DNA from: Photobacterium sanctipauli
GTDB lineage: Bacteria; Pseudomonadota; Gammaproteobacteria; Enterobacterales; Vibrionaceae
Direction of reading: 5' to 3'
NCBI RefSeq assembly: GCF_003026495.1
Contig: NZ_PYMA01000004.1
Coordinates: 232,123-296,122, forward strand
DNA: 64,000 bases
Shown: one piece after another, positions 10,040 through 18,258 of the stretch
Position numbering within the stretch: the first letter of the stretch is position 1
Layout: each line of letters begins with the position of its first letter
Notes under the pieces: model-generated
The model's database searches: none
What the model saw: the letters and a program-made list of their open reading frames with translations, nothing else
What the model was told of the DNA's origin: nothing
Position numbers and translations under genes: made by a program

Positions 10040-10094
10040 TGGAATAGACTATTCCACCTAAAAATAAGTTCATTTTTTAGAATGAGATCTCATT
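10040..10094. promoter_or_regulatory. two perfect palindromes in the 9880-10191 intergenic region
   Basis: TGGAATAG and CTATTCCA (10040-10047 and 10049-10056) form an 8+1+8 inverted repeat. AATGAGATCTCATT (10081-10094) is a perfect 14-base palindrome. Both lie in A/T-rich DNA between the divergent small acidic protein gene and the following outer-membrane-like gene. They could be operators for either gene. The rest of this stretch shows no gene or RNA that I can see. Confidence 0.45.
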
Positions 10095-10191
10095 TTGGTA
10101 ATCTCAGTAAATATCCCCCAAGCATTAATAACTCACTCTATAATTAAATTTAATAACTAAATGCTAAGTGATTGTAGGTATAGGGGGAATA

Positions 10192-11322
10192 ATGACTATT
10201 TCACTATACTCAACCACTCACTCTTCATACTTTATAGCCCTACTAAAAACTCCGTTTGTTATATTTCCATTATTATTATCTTACATTTTACCTGCTGCTG
10301 AATTTGACACGCTCAGCAGTTATAAACAAAGCCCTTTTTCTGTTTACACGGATAATAGTAACCCCGACTCACCCATATACGCGGATGACGACGAAGACGA
10401 AACCGCCTTCCAAGAGTGGATTGACGAAACACAGGGCTCTATATCAGAGACTATTCATGACTACGGAACATCTTTTGATCACTTCATGGCCAATAAAGGC
10501 GATGAGAAATCAATGCAAAACCGTAGCTACTTAAAAATTAAGTTCAAGCCACGGTACACCCATCGGGAATACTTCGAAGGCGACGCCAGTGTAAAACTCA
10601 AAATTGACCTCCCCCATACAGAAAAAAGGTGGAAGCTGGTCTTAGAAACCGACCCTGATGATTTTGACCGACTAGAAGATAAAGAGCGTGGGATCAGTAA
10701 TGCCAATGATGATAGCTTTTCTGGTGCCGTCGGTGCTGTTCGCCTGCAAGATAGACAATGGGGAAAGTGGAAAGCTGACTTTGATGCTGGGCTAGCAATT
10801 AAACTACCATTAGACCCGTTCACCCGAGCCAATGTAAATCGCGTCGATAAAATTAGCCGCCACTGGACAACACGGATCAAACAGGAAATCTTTTATTATC
10901 ACTCAGAAGGACCCGGCTCACTCACCTCTCTCAATTTCTACTTTGCGACACCAGAAGCCGATACCACCATTTTAAAACTTAGCTCAAGCGCCCAGTTCCT
11001 TGATGATGACGATAATTGGGAGTTTGTATACCAGGCGGAAATTTTTGATCGGGTCGATCAAGACAACCTTTTCCAATACTCATTAGGTATCAGTGCCGAC
11101 TCAAGGCCCAGTTACTCAGTCACCAACTCGTGGGTTTCAGTGAGTTGGAAGCATCGACTATACAAAGATTGGCTATACATGAGTGTCACCCCAGAATTCG
11201 ACTTCCAAGACGAATTCAATTACAAAATTAACCCCGGTATCATGCTTGAATTCGAACTGTTCTTCACCGCTGAGGGCGGTATTGACCGGCTGGCAAGAAA
11301 GATTCCAAAACCCACGTTCTAA
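10192..11322 (+). CDS. exported protein of unknown function, probable outer-membrane beta barrel
   Basis: About 376 residues. The N-terminus holds a hydrophobic segment (residues 15-35) that could act as a signal peptide, then an acidic linker (YADDDEDETAFQEW). From about residue 95 onward there are many alternating strands with aromatic ends (YLKIKFKPRYTHREYF, WVSVSWKHRLY, WLYMSVTPEFDF), which suggests a beta-barrel outer-membrane protein. The final residue is Phe, as in many barrels. The ATG at 10192 has GGGGG a few bases upstream, whereas a GTG at 10168 has none. I do not recognise a named family. It is followed by a strong hairpin and so is probably a single-gene transcript. Confidence 0.65.
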   Translation: MTISLYSTTHSSYFIALLKTPFVIFPLLLSYILPAAEFDTLSSYKQSPFSVYTDNSNPDSPIYADDDEDETAFQEWIDETQGSISETIHDYGTSFDHFMANKGDEKSMQNRSYLKIKFKPRYTHREYFEGDASVKLKIDLPHTEKRWKLVLETDPDDFDRLEDKERGISNANDDSFSGAVGAVRLQDRQWGKWKADFDAGLAIKLPLDPFTRANVNRVDKISRHWTTRIKQEIFYYHSEGPGSLTSLNFYFATPEADTTILKLSSSAQFLDDDDNWEFVYQAEIFDRVDQDNLFQYSLGISADSRPSYSVTNSWVSVSWKHRLYKDWLYMSVTPEFDFQDEFNYKINPGIMLEFELFFTAEGGIDRLARKIPKPTF

Positions 11323-11367
11323 GGGGCTAATTCAGTTTGCTTAAAGATCCTATTTCCAATACGAAAA

Positions 11368-11391
11368 CAGGCTAAGGTTACCCTTAGCCTG
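11368..11391 (+). terminator. hairpin terminator after the barrel-like gene
   Basis: CAGGCTAAGG and CCTTAGCCTG form a perfect 10-bp stem with a TTAC loop, followed by TTGGTTTT. The gene on the opposite strand also ends nearby, and AAAAC upstream lets the hairpin work weakly in both directions. Confidence 0.7.
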
Positions 11392-11452
11392 ACTTGGTTT
11401 TCACTGTTGAAGAGCACAACGTCTCTTATGCGATCACATTACTAATATGATG

Positions 11453-12358
11453 TTATAGGTTTAATTCCCAGCGTGCTAAGGGGGCTTGTTGATTAATCCC
11501 TTTGCTGCCCCAGCGGTCAATACTATCAACAACTAGAATGCGTTCTGGTTTGGGCACCAGCGCTTTCAACATTTTACTCACTCGCTTGGATGTCAGTATC
11601 CACGTCGCCTCATCTTCTTTCAGCATCGCTACAAGCGCTGTTTTGTCTTGTTCAGTCCATTCCAGCTCAGGCTTTGTCAGCCTATCAACGACGAATAGCT
11701 GATTACCCGCAGCGAAATCTTCCAGCTCCTTAGACAGCAAAATCACAGAATCAACTTCTGCTTCAAATAAAGCGGCTTGCTGCTGATTAATTAAATGACG
11801 AACATTAATCATCAGTGCCTGCTGGTTCGCTGCGATAACTTCAGCATGTTGGGGCCATAAGCGTTGTAAATCACCACTGACAATCGCCGTCATACGAGTC
11901 AGGTTAGTTGGGTTCAACCAAGCATAAGGGGACGTTGAACCATCATCCAACTGTAATGCAGCAACACCTGTCGCTCTTGGGGAAATCGACTGAGATGCGT
12001 CAATTTCAACAATCTGGATGTTGCTTTGACGTGCGTATGCATACAGCGGGTCTTGCGGCCAAACCGCACCTAACGTGATAGCGGCTTTGGCTGTCTGTGC
12101 CGCCTTTTCAACTGATTCAACCCCTTTACTAGCGAACCAATTAGGTAAACGTTGCAAACCATAGCGCTTAGGTGGCAAGTAATGAGTTTCTAAACCTGTA
12201 CCTTTGGTCAGCTCAGTCGATAGCATGTAGGTGACAGGCGCGGCTGTAAGAATATCTTTCGCCGATACAGCCCAAGAGCTGAGCAGCGCACCAGCAAGCA
12301 AACAACAGATACCTAACACCTTGATGCTGGATGATTTTTTATTAGCAAATTTCTTCAT
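11453..12358 (-). CDS. divergent ABC transporter binding protein of the metal (cluster A-I) type
   Basis: A 301-residue exported protein with an N-terminal signal (ICCLLAGALLSSWAVSAKD). Its fold features resemble the ZnuA/TroA group: a long central helix (HAEVIAANQQALMINVRHLINQQQ) and a late hydrophobic strand (RILVVDSIDRWG). The motif that normally reads PHxWL(S/D)P is SPYAWLNP here, so the metal-binding histidine is replaced by tyrosine, and I cannot find the other usual histidine ligands. It is the last gene of a metal ABC transporter operon that already encodes a canonical binding protein. It may bind another ligand or have an accessory role. It begins five bases after the permease gene. 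Confidence 0.7.
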   Translation of the reverse strand: MKKFANKKSSSIKVLGICCLLAGALLSSWAVSAKDILTAAPVTYMLSTELTKGTGLETHYLPPKRYGLQRLPNWFASKGVESVEKAAQTAKAAITLGAVWPQDPLYAYARQSNIQIVEIDASQSISPRATGVAALQLDDGSTSPYAWLNPTNLTRMTAIVSGDLQRLWPQHAEVIAANQQALMINVRHLINQQQAALFEAEVDSVILLSKELEDFAAGNQLFVVDRLTKPELEWTEQDKTALVAMLKEDEATWILTSKRVSKMLKALVPKPERILVVDSIDRWGSKGINQQAPLARWELNL

Positions 12359-12363
12359 GTCAC

Positions 12364-13242
12364 TTAGCCCTTGCGAACAATACGAAAACAGGTCGCCATT
12401 AAGAAGAAAATGGCTGAAACAATAATGATTGCGGCTCCAGAAGGAACTGGCATTTCAAGTTCCATTGGCAACAACGTACCAATCACGCAGCTAACGGTTG
12501 CCAGAAAAGCTGACAACAAAACAAAATCACCCATATTCTTGGTCAGTAGTCGAGCCGTCGCCCCCGGTATCAGCAACAAGGCACCAACCAGAACCGCACC
12601 AATAATTTTGACCGACGCAATAGTCACTAATGTAATCATCATAACGAACAAATAGTCGTAGAAATTAGTGGAATAACCGCGCACGCGTGCGATATCAGGG
12701 CTAATACAAGTTAGCAATATACGATTGAAGGTAGGTATGAGAACCAAGAGGATCAAGATACAGCTTCCCGCCAAGATCAAAATGTCTTGATCTGTCACGG
12801 TCAGAATCGAGCCAAACAGCACGTTCTCAAGCATATGAATATTGATTTTACGCGCTACATACATCAACAGAGCAGCACCGACCGCCAATGCCAAGGCAAG
12901 GAACACCCCCACTAGCGTGTCGTATGGCACATTGGTTCGATTCCTCACAAAATGAAGCAAAAGTGCGAAAATCATACAGAAACTAAATAGGCCAATAATT
13001 GGGTTTTCAGGCGGCTCGCCTAGTAAAACACCCAATGCGATCCCCGTTAATGCGGCGTGGCCAACAGCTTCAGAAAAGAAGGCAAGTCGCTTTGCAATCA
13101 CCAAAGTTCCCAGCCCACCCAATAACGGGCCTACCAGCAGTGCTGCAACTAGGGCATTAACCATAAACGCATAGGAAAAGCTCTCACTCAGCCAGCCAGC
13201 TTCAACACCTTGTACAGCCAATTGGCGTAGAAAATCCATCAT
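12364..13242 (-). CDS. metal ABC transporter permease (ZnuB/TroC family)
   Basis: A 292-residue integral membrane protein with about eight or nine hydrophobic helices, normal for the ABC-3 family. The segment FFSEAVGHAALTGIALGVLLG near residue 55 and the glycine-rich KIIGAVLVGALLLIPGATA are typical permease signatures for zinc, manganese or iron uptake systems. The start overlaps the end of the ATPase gene by four bases, so the two are translationally coupled. The protein works with the ATPase and the upstream binding protein to import a divalent metal; which metal cannot be told from the permease. Confidence 0.9.
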   Translation of the reverse strand: MMDFLRQLAVQGVEAGWLSESFSYAFMVNALVAALLVGPLLGGLGTLVIAKRLAFFSEAVGHAALTGIALGVLLGEPPENPIIGLFSFCMIFALLLHFVRNRTNVPYDTLVGVFLALALAVGAALLMYVARKINIHMLENVLFGSILTVTDQDILILAGSCILILLVLIPTFNRILLTCISPDIARVRGYSTNFYDYLFVMMITLVTIASVKIIGAVLVGALLLIPGATARLLTKNMGDFVLLSAFLATVSCVIGTLLPMELEMPVPSGAAIIIVSAIFFLMATCFRIVRKG

Positions 13243-13988
13243 GCTGCTTTACCTCTTGCTTGATCATCAGAGGAAGGCGAGATACTGTAATGGTTAAATA
13301 ATCGCTCAATTTTTTCTGGTGTTAGCACAGACTGAACGCTGCCGCTATCAATCAATTGGCGATTCACCACATGCACCGTGGCATCAAGGCGGCGAACAGC
13401 AGTGACATCATGGTGTACAGCAAGCAAAGTTTTACCTTCATTCACCAAATATTTGATGAGCGCTTCCAGGTATCGTACACCTTGCTCATCCATTCCTGTG
13501 GTTGGTTCATCGAGAATCAATAGATCAGGATTATCAAGTAGAGCCTGAGCAAACAACACACGTTGCTGCTCGCCTCCCGACAATTGCCCCATCCTTCTAT
13601 CGGCCCGCTCCGCCATGCCAACACGCTCAAGCTGCTCTAGGGCAAATGCTTGTTGCTTTGATAGGTTTCGCCAGCGTGACCAAAACAATGGTGTACGGCT
13701 CTGGTTTAGCAAAATAAAATCCATCACCGTCAACGGCAAACTTGATTCAAACACGGCTTTCTGTGGTACATAGCCCACCTTGCCTTGCTTCTCAGGCCAT
13801 TGGATATCAATGCGACCGGTGAAAGGTGTCAACCCAAGGATTGAACGTAGCAAAGAGGTTTTTCCACCACCATTTGGCCCCATCACCACATGACACTCAC
13901 CAGCAGAAAACTCATGGTTGATGTTATGCAAAATGGTATTGTCACCGTATTTGAGGCCAACGTTATCGAGTAAAATTTTCGGTCCCAC
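13239..13988 (-). CDS. metal ABC transporter ATP-binding protein
   Basis: A 249-residue ABC ATPase. Walker A is GPNGGGKT (residues 37-44), the signature is LSGGEQQ (136-142), Walker B is LLILDEP (156-162), and the switch histidine is in LLAVHHDVTAV. The segment VGYVPQKAVFESSLPLTVMDFI is the Q-loop region of the metal importer subfamily. It sits two bases downstream of the binding-protein gene and overlaps the permease gene by four. It energises import through the permease at the inner membrane. Confidence 0.93.
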   Translation of the reverse strand: MGPKILLDNVGLKYGDNTILHNINHEFSAGECHVVMGPNGGGKTSLLRSILGLTPFTGRIDIQWPEKQGKVGYVPQKAVFESSLPLTVMDFILLNQSRTPLFWSRWRNLSKQQAFALEQLERVGMAERADRRMGQLSGGEQQRVLFAQALLDNPDLLILDEPTTGMDEQGVRYLEALIKYLVNEGKTLLAVHHDVTAVRRLDATVHVVNRQLIDSGSVQSVLTPEKIERLFNHYSISPSSDDQARGKAA

Positions 13989-13990
13989 AA

Positions 13991-14923
13991 CTAACTCACT
14001 TTGTTCTGTGCTGCATACTTCATGGACTCAATCAAGGTATCGAGGTTTTGCTTCATCTCGACCTCGACTTTCTCATCCTCATAAGGGCCATGAGTCATGT
14101 GGGAAAAACGGTACAGTTGAACACCTGTCGCTTTTTCAATGGTATCGACAAATCGGTTAGGCATATTCAGCTCATAGAACAAAATATCGATATTTGACTG
14201 GCGGATTTTCTCAATGGTTTCTTGCAACTGGCTGGCACTTGGCTCAACCCCGTGAGCCGGCTCGATCACCGCGGCCACATCAACACCAAATTCTTGCAGG
14301 ATATAGCCATAAGCATTGTGGGTCGTCGCGACAACCATACCACTGGTATCTAAATCACCCAGCGTAGTCATGGCTTCATGTTTTAACTTACGAAAATGTG
14401 CCGCATACTTGCGGGCATTTTTTCTATAAAAGCGAGCGTTTTCAGGATCCAACTTGGAAAGTTCATTGGCAATGGTGTAAACCTTTTGAATCGTGGTTGA
14501 AAGCCCAACGAAGGTATGGGGGTTAACGGCACCATCACCTACAGATTGGCCCATTGCAGGTAGCAATGGCACATCTTTGTTTGCTTCAATCACAATCAAA
14601 TCATCACGGTTTGCCGCTGCAATGACTTTTAGTGCAAAGTCATCGTGGCCAATACCATTAACGACAATCACATCCATCGCCTTCAAACGGCGAAGATCGT
14701 TAGGTTGAGGCTGGTAGTTATGAGGGTTGAAACCGGCATCGACAAGAGGAAGGATCTCGGCTTTATCGCCCACAACCGCTTTTACATAACTGTAATAAGG
14801 TTGCAGCGTGATACCAATTTTCATCTTTTCGGCTGCTTGGCTATACGCTGCGCCAAACAGTAATACCAATGAAGTCAGTACGGTTGTAATTTTAGTTATC
14901 GTATTATTTTTTAGCTGTTTCAT
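13991..14923 (-). CDS. metal ABC transporter periplasmic binding protein (cluster A-I)
   Basis: A 310-residue ZnuA/TroA-family binding protein with signal peptide (residues 1-30). The family ligands are in place: His68 (FNPHNYQP), His136 (AVNPHTF), His202 (ATTHNAY) and Glu251 (FYELN). The histidine-rich loop of classical ZnuA is absent, so zinc is not assured and iron or manganese is possible. The ATG at 14923 is chosen because AAGG lies seven bases upstream; ATGs further up lack such a site. It heads the ABC module and follows two small envelope protein genes. A Fur-type box far upstream suggests iron-linked expression of the whole set, if transcription reads through. Confidence 0.88.
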   Translation of the reverse strand: MKQLKNNTITKITTVLTSLVLLFGAAYSQAAEKMKIGITLQPYYSYVKAVVGDKAEILPLVDAGFNPHNYQPQPNDLRRLKAMDVIVVNGIGHDDFALKVIAAANRDDLIVIEANKDVPLLPAMGQSVGDGAVNPHTFVGLSTTIQKVYTIANELSKLDPENARFYRKNARKYAAHFRKLKHEAMTTLGDLDTSGMVVATTHNAYGYILQEFGVDVAAVIEPAHGVEPSASQLQETIEKIRQSNIDILFYELNMPNRFVDTIEKATGVQLYRFSHMTHGPYEDEKVEVEMKQNLDTLIESMKYAAQNKVS

Positions 14924-14957
14924 ACACATACCTTGAGGTGTGTTATTTATGCCAACA

Positions 14958-15548
14958 CTAATGAAGGTGATTGTCTGTTTGATTTTGAACGGATAAAGCA
15001 AAGACCACTTGTGTCCAACCGGCATCGATTAACGCTTCAGTACTCAACTCAGCACTCGCTGACATGGCTTTCGCCTTGGGGGATAAGGCAAACCAAATGT
15101 CAGGCTCGTGCTCCCCTGAATAAAGAACCACATGCGCTGTACCCTGCTCCATTTGACGTATACCTAAATAGAAAGCGGGGGCAATTACCTGCCAGTTATG
15201 GCGTCCCTTATGCTCCCAACTTTTATCGTGTACAAAGGGCGCCAACCAAATTTCTTCAAGCTCCACCATATCTGGCCATAACAGTTCACTATGAACACCA
15301 AAGTCCAAGTTATCCTGATGAATATTGCGAATTTCTTCATGAGCAAGGCGTAACTCAGCGACCATAGCAAGCTCAGGTCCGGCTAAGTCATTCACAGACA
15401 CTTGGTGAGCATCAAGTGCCTGTGCTTTAGATATAGACTGATGGTGCGGTAACAGCATAACAGCCAGTAAAAGGATCAATGCGATTGACAACCCAACCCA
15501 CTTACCTTCTTTACCGCCATCGTCGGCTCTAACCGTTTGTGTGATCAT
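14958..15548 (-). CDS. membrane-anchored protein of unknown function in the metal-transport operon
   Basis: A 196-residue protein with one N-terminal membrane anchor (about residues 18-35, WVGLSIALILLLAVMLLP) and a periplasmic domain. The domain contains LAMVAELRLAHEEIRNIH, a WPDMVELEEIWLAPFV segment and WQVIAPAFYLGIRQ. It may belong to a domain-of-unknown-function family I associate with metal ABC transporter operons, but I cannot confirm a number. It overlaps the upstream small gene by four bases, so the two proteins are probably made together. It could be a periplasmic accessory of metal capture. No catalytic motif is seen. Confidence 0.7.
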   Translation of the reverse strand: MITQTVRADDGGKEGKWVGLSIALILLLAVMLLPHHQSISKAQALDAHQVSVNDLAGPELAMVAELRLAHEEIRNIHQDNLDFGVHSELLWPDMVELEEIWLAPFVHDKSWEHKGRHNWQVIAPAFYLGIRQMEQGTAHVVLYSGEHEPDIWFALSPKAKAMSASAELSTEALIDAGWTQVVFALSVQNQTDNHLH

Positions 15549-15865
15549 TTCTCTTCAATCTCAACAACATCTACTTCAACTGGGTTTTCGTGACCAGCAT
15601 CGAAAACCAAGTAAAAGTCCGTATCTGGCATCGCGAACTCAACCATAGAGCGTTTATCTGTTGTGACACGGTCAATCAAATTATCATCGTAATCAAACAT
15701 ATCGACATCATAATCAATCGCTTCACTACCATCGCTATACCCCGCCTGGCAAATCACTTTGTCTGATTCAAGCCAGCAACTCATTAATGGAAAATGCGCA
15801 TAGACAGCAGAAGACTGAATAGTCAGAAAAGCGAAGATGGCTAGTTGTGTGGATTTTTTCATCAT
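15545..15865 (-). CDS. small periplasmic protein, predicted N-terminal histidine after cleavage
   Basis: A 106-residue protein with a clear signal peptide ending in SSAVYA. Cleavage there would leave the mature chain beginning His-Phe-Pro-Leu. Two cysteines follow (MSCW and VICQAG), probably a disulfide, then acidic beta-rich sequence (DYDVDMFDYDD) ending in EVDVVEIEEK. An N-terminal histidine is a metal ligand in some periplasmic proteins, for example CopC. The neighbouring DUF4198 protein has the same predicted feature, which suggests metal handling. It overlaps the next gene by four bases. I do not recognise a named family. Confidence 0.7.
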   Translation of the reverse strand: MMKKSTQLAIFAFLTIQSSAVYAHFPLMSCWLESDKVICQAGYSDGSEAIDYDVDMFDYDDNLIDRVTTDKRSMVEFAMPDTDFYLVFDAGHENPVEVDVVEIEEK

Positions 15866-15880
15866 TACCTCAAAACGAAA

Positions 15881-15911
15881 AAAGCAATAGCCTGCAACAA
15901 TGGCAGGCTAT
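15881..15911 (-). terminator. hairpin with U-tract inside the iron/metal gene set
   Basis: ATAGCCTGC and GCAGGCTAT form a 9-bp stem (15887-15895 and 15903-15911) with a seven-base loop. On the minus strand it is followed by TTGCTTTTTT. It lies between the DUF4198 gene and the small periplasmic gene, so it may end or attenuate the three-gene PepSY-DUF2271-DUF4198 transcript and lower expression of the ABC module. Confidence 0.6.
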
Positions 15912-15927
15912 AAATCACGGATAACAA

Positions 15928-16761
15928 TTACTGCAGAACAGCTTCAAAAGTGAGGTGAACATTGGCGCTTACACGATCAGCCAGTGCGTTGTTTTCCAAA
16001 TCACCTTTGTAATTTGCCTTCATCAACCAACGGCCTGCTTGTTCCGGTGTAAATGTCACCATGCCGTTCTCATCACTTACTACGTCAAGTTGCTCTTGGT
16101 GGTTGCGATACATAGTGCCGTCACGGGTGATTTCTGCGGTCACACCTTGCTGAGGCTCCCCATTAAAGAAAAACTGGAATTGAACCTCTTCGCCTTCAAC
16201 AATATCTGCCGGGTGCGTTACCGGCACTAGCTCAAGGAATTTTTTATCTAGTTCAAATGCTTTGGTCGTTGGCTTACCCACCGTGACATAGCTTTCAGCG
16301 CGGGTGTAGCTAACTTGGGTAACAACATCACGGGACTTTTTAGGCAGCACATCATCACGTTCTGCTTTATTCCCCTTCACCCATTTGACAGTATCGCGGC
16401 GGCCCGCTTTGTACTGGGTGTAGTAATAAGGCGTTCCGTTTACACGAACCTTGTGCGTTCCTTCTTCTTCAAAGTGAAAATCAAAAACTGAACGACGCTT
16501 GCCTCGGATAACAAAATTCGGGCGTTGTACACGGCCATCCGGCATCACCACTTCACCTGTTTCGGCGCCGGCTGGCTTATCAAACACAAACGTACCGTGT
16601 GACGCTGTCACGTCAAATGTCAGCCAATCACCGCCTTCTTTAGAAACAGTAAAATGCGATGGAAGTAACCAGCGTGGATGCGCATTCGCACTTGCTGTCA
16701 CAGCTAAACCGGCAACAAGCGCACAAGCCATAGATACGGCTTTAATTTTATTATTAGTCAT
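15928..16761 (-). CDS. DUF4198 family periplasmic protein
   Basis: A 277-residue exported protein with signal peptide ending in ASANA, so the mature chain would begin His-Pro-Arg-Trp (HPRWLLPSHF), the typical DUF4198 opening. Beta-sandwich modules follow: an early GDWLTFDVTASHGTFVF part, then a C-terminal Ig-like half with EGEEVQFQFFFNGEPQQGV and NGMVTFTPEQAGRWLMKANY. DUF4198 proteins occur beside TonB-dependent receptors and metal transporters and are thought to bind metal, but no function is established. It is the third gene of the Fur-box operon and is followed by a terminator-like hairpin. Confidence 0.85.
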   Translation of the reverse strand: MTNNKIKAVSMACALVAGLAVTASANAHPRWLLPSHFTVSKEGGDWLTFDVTASHGTFVFDKPAGAETGEVVMPDGRVQRPNFVIRGKRRSVFDFHFEEEGTHKVRVNGTPYYYTQYKAGRRDTVKWVKGNKAERDDVLPKKSRDVVTQVSYTRAESYVTVGKPTTKAFELDKKFLELVPVTHPADIVEGEEVQFQFFFNGEPQQGVTAEITRDGTMYRNHQEQLDVVSDENGMVTFTPEQAGRWLMKANYKGDLENNALADRVSANVHLTFEAVLQ

Positions 16762-16795
16762 TGTTTTAATTCTCTATTTTAAAATATTCTTTTCG

Positions 16796-17335
16796 TTAAG
16801 CTTGAGGCTTATAGCTCAAACTAATTGACCCAGTTTCTTCGGTAGGCGCTAGCTCGTAAGTCACAGCCTCTTCACCCAACGTCATCTTTTGGCGCAGGTA
16901 GTTTCGTCCACCATGTTCACGCACCACTTCGGCATAAAAGGTGTAATCTCCCTGCTCAACACGCTCACCGTCATCATTCAAACCGTCCCAAACAAAGCGG
17001 TATTCACCCGCAGGTCGAGTGGCTGAGGTCACGGCATCAACAAGTTCACGGTCATAACGGCCGACCTTACGCCACCAGCTGCGTAAATCTTTCAACCACT
17101 CATCTTTGCCTACCCACAATTGCACTGTACGAATAGGCTTTCGCTTGGCGTCTTCAATCCATACCGCCACATACGGACGGGCATACATCGAGGTTTCTAT
17201 CTTTGGGAGGGTAAACTCAACTTCCATCGTCGCTGACTCAGGCAGTGGTTTAGCATTGGCAGTGAAAGTCAGTGGAAATGCTAGCGCCATAGCAATCAAT
17301 GACCGAGGCACAAATGTCGTGAATGACGGTTTCAT
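16796..17335 (-). CDS. DUF2271 family periplasmic protein
   Basis: About 179 residues with an N-terminal signal peptide ending near TANAKP. The domain reads MEVEFTLPKIETSMYARPYVAVWIED and then TVQLWVGKDEWLKDLRSWWRK, features I associate with DUF2271, ending in a FlgD-like GEYRFVWDGLNDDGE beta segment. The ATG at 17335 has AAGGA six bases upstream; an earlier in-frame ATG overlaps the preceding gene. DUF2271 genes commonly accompany PepSY membrane proteins near siderophore receptors. The exact role is unknown, and iron release or reduction in the periplasm is a guess. Confidence 0.82.
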   Translation of the reverse strand: MKPSFTTFVPRSLIAMALAFPLTFTANAKPLPESATMEVEFTLPKIETSMYARPYVAVWIEDAKRKPIRTVQLWVGKDEWLKDLRSWWRKVGRYDRELVDAVTSATRPAGEYRFVWDGLNDDGERVEQGDYTFYAEVVREHGGRNYLRQKMTLGEEAVTYELAPTEETGSISLSYKPQA

Positions 17336-17363
17336 GAATAATCCTTGTAAACGCAGCTGGCTG

Positions 17364-17993
17364 CTAAGGCACAGCAAAAATGAAAATAATTAGAGTAAGA
17401 AGCGAGCCAAAAGCCGTCCATTTCATGGAAGTGTTAAACGTCTTTTTCTTCGGTAGCAGGAGACACACACCTGTAAGCACGAAAAACACCATTAATAACG
17501 CCGTAATATCGATAAACCACTTCCACACTTCCCCGCTGTTGCGCCCTTTATGCAGATCATTCAGTACAGCGACAGCACCATAGTGTGACTTTTCAATCTC
17601 AGCTTCACGGGTAGTCAAATCGATATAGACCGTTGCATCAAAACCCGGTCCTTTGTAATTGAGTGATACTTCACCTTCAAATAGCTCACCATCTTCAATT
17701 TCGGTGAAGACTTCCATCTTGGAAGGCATGCCTGAGATTTTTGCTTCAGCTTCTAAGAAATTAAGTAATTGTTGCTCATCAGGCACGTAGGCTGTTTGTC
17801 CTGAAGCGAGGATCGTTTCCGGCACCTCAATAAAGAGGGTCTCAACCTCAGGTTGGCTATTTACGAAGAGTCCAGGGCGATTAAGCGTAATGCCGGTCAC
17901 AGAGAAAAACAGCACCACAAGTAGCAGCGCCATCGATATGTAGATATGAAGACGACGGGCCCATAGCTGCACCGCCTTGCTTTTTAACACCAT
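17364..17993 (-). CDS. PepSY-associated membrane protein
   Basis: About 209 residues. An N-terminal helix (LHIYISMALLLVVLFFSVTGITLN) is followed by a periplasmic PepSY-like region (residues 40-135) and two C-terminal helices (WFIDITALLMVFFVLTGVCLLL and MKWTAFGSLLTLIIFIFAVP). The WARRLHIYISM and NDLHKGR histidines are typical of this group, some members of which are linked to ferric-siderophore reduction. The ATG at 17993 has no good ribosome site; a TTG at 18005 has AAGG seven bases upstream and could be the true start. As first gene of the operon it lies about 45 bases from a Fur-like box. Confidence 0.82.
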   Translation of the reverse strand: MVLKSKAVQLWARRLHIYISMALLLVVLFFSVTGITLNRPGLFVNSQPEVETLFIEVPETILASGQTAYVPDEQQLLNFLEAEAKISGMPSKMEVFTEIEDGELFEGEVSLNYKGPGFDATVYIDLTTREAEIEKSHYGAVAVLNDLHKGRNSGEVWKWFIDITALLMVFFVLTGVCLLLPKKKTFNTSMKWTAFGSLLTLIIFIFAVP

Positions 17994-18037
17994 AATAGAA
18001 AACAACAAACAGCCTTAATCAAGGCCGATAACATAAT

Positions 18038-18087
18038 TGATAATTGTTTTCATTGGCATTCAATTTACATTGTTTACGAATGTAAAT
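18038..18087 (-). promoter_or_regulatory. Fur-like box plus 9-bp inverted repeat upstream of the PepSY operon
   Basis: TGATAATTGTTTTCA (18038-18052) matches 12 of 14 informative bases of the 7-1-7 Fur consensus. Ten bases further lies ATTTACATT...AATGTAAAT (18063-18071 and 18079-18087), a perfect inverted repeat with a seven-base spacer. The same arrangement, with the same spacing, occurs before the TonB-dependent receptor gene. This suggests iron repression through Fur plus a second shared regulator. Confidence 0.75.
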
Positions 18088-18258
18088 GCATGATTCAAAG
18101 TGTTTGTTTGTAGCAGAAAATGCAAAGACGCAACGATCGCCGCGTATTTATTGAGCACCAATACAGCCAAAAATCGTACAAACACCAAACAACATGAGGG
18201 CTAAGCAACCAAACCAAAAATATTTTTCTTATTCACAACAAAAACCGTATCAATTTTA

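Noticed and set aside
14929..15025. longer start of the metal-binding protein
   Set aside because: The extension lacks a signal peptide and overlaps the preceding gene; the chosen ATG has a proper ribosome site.
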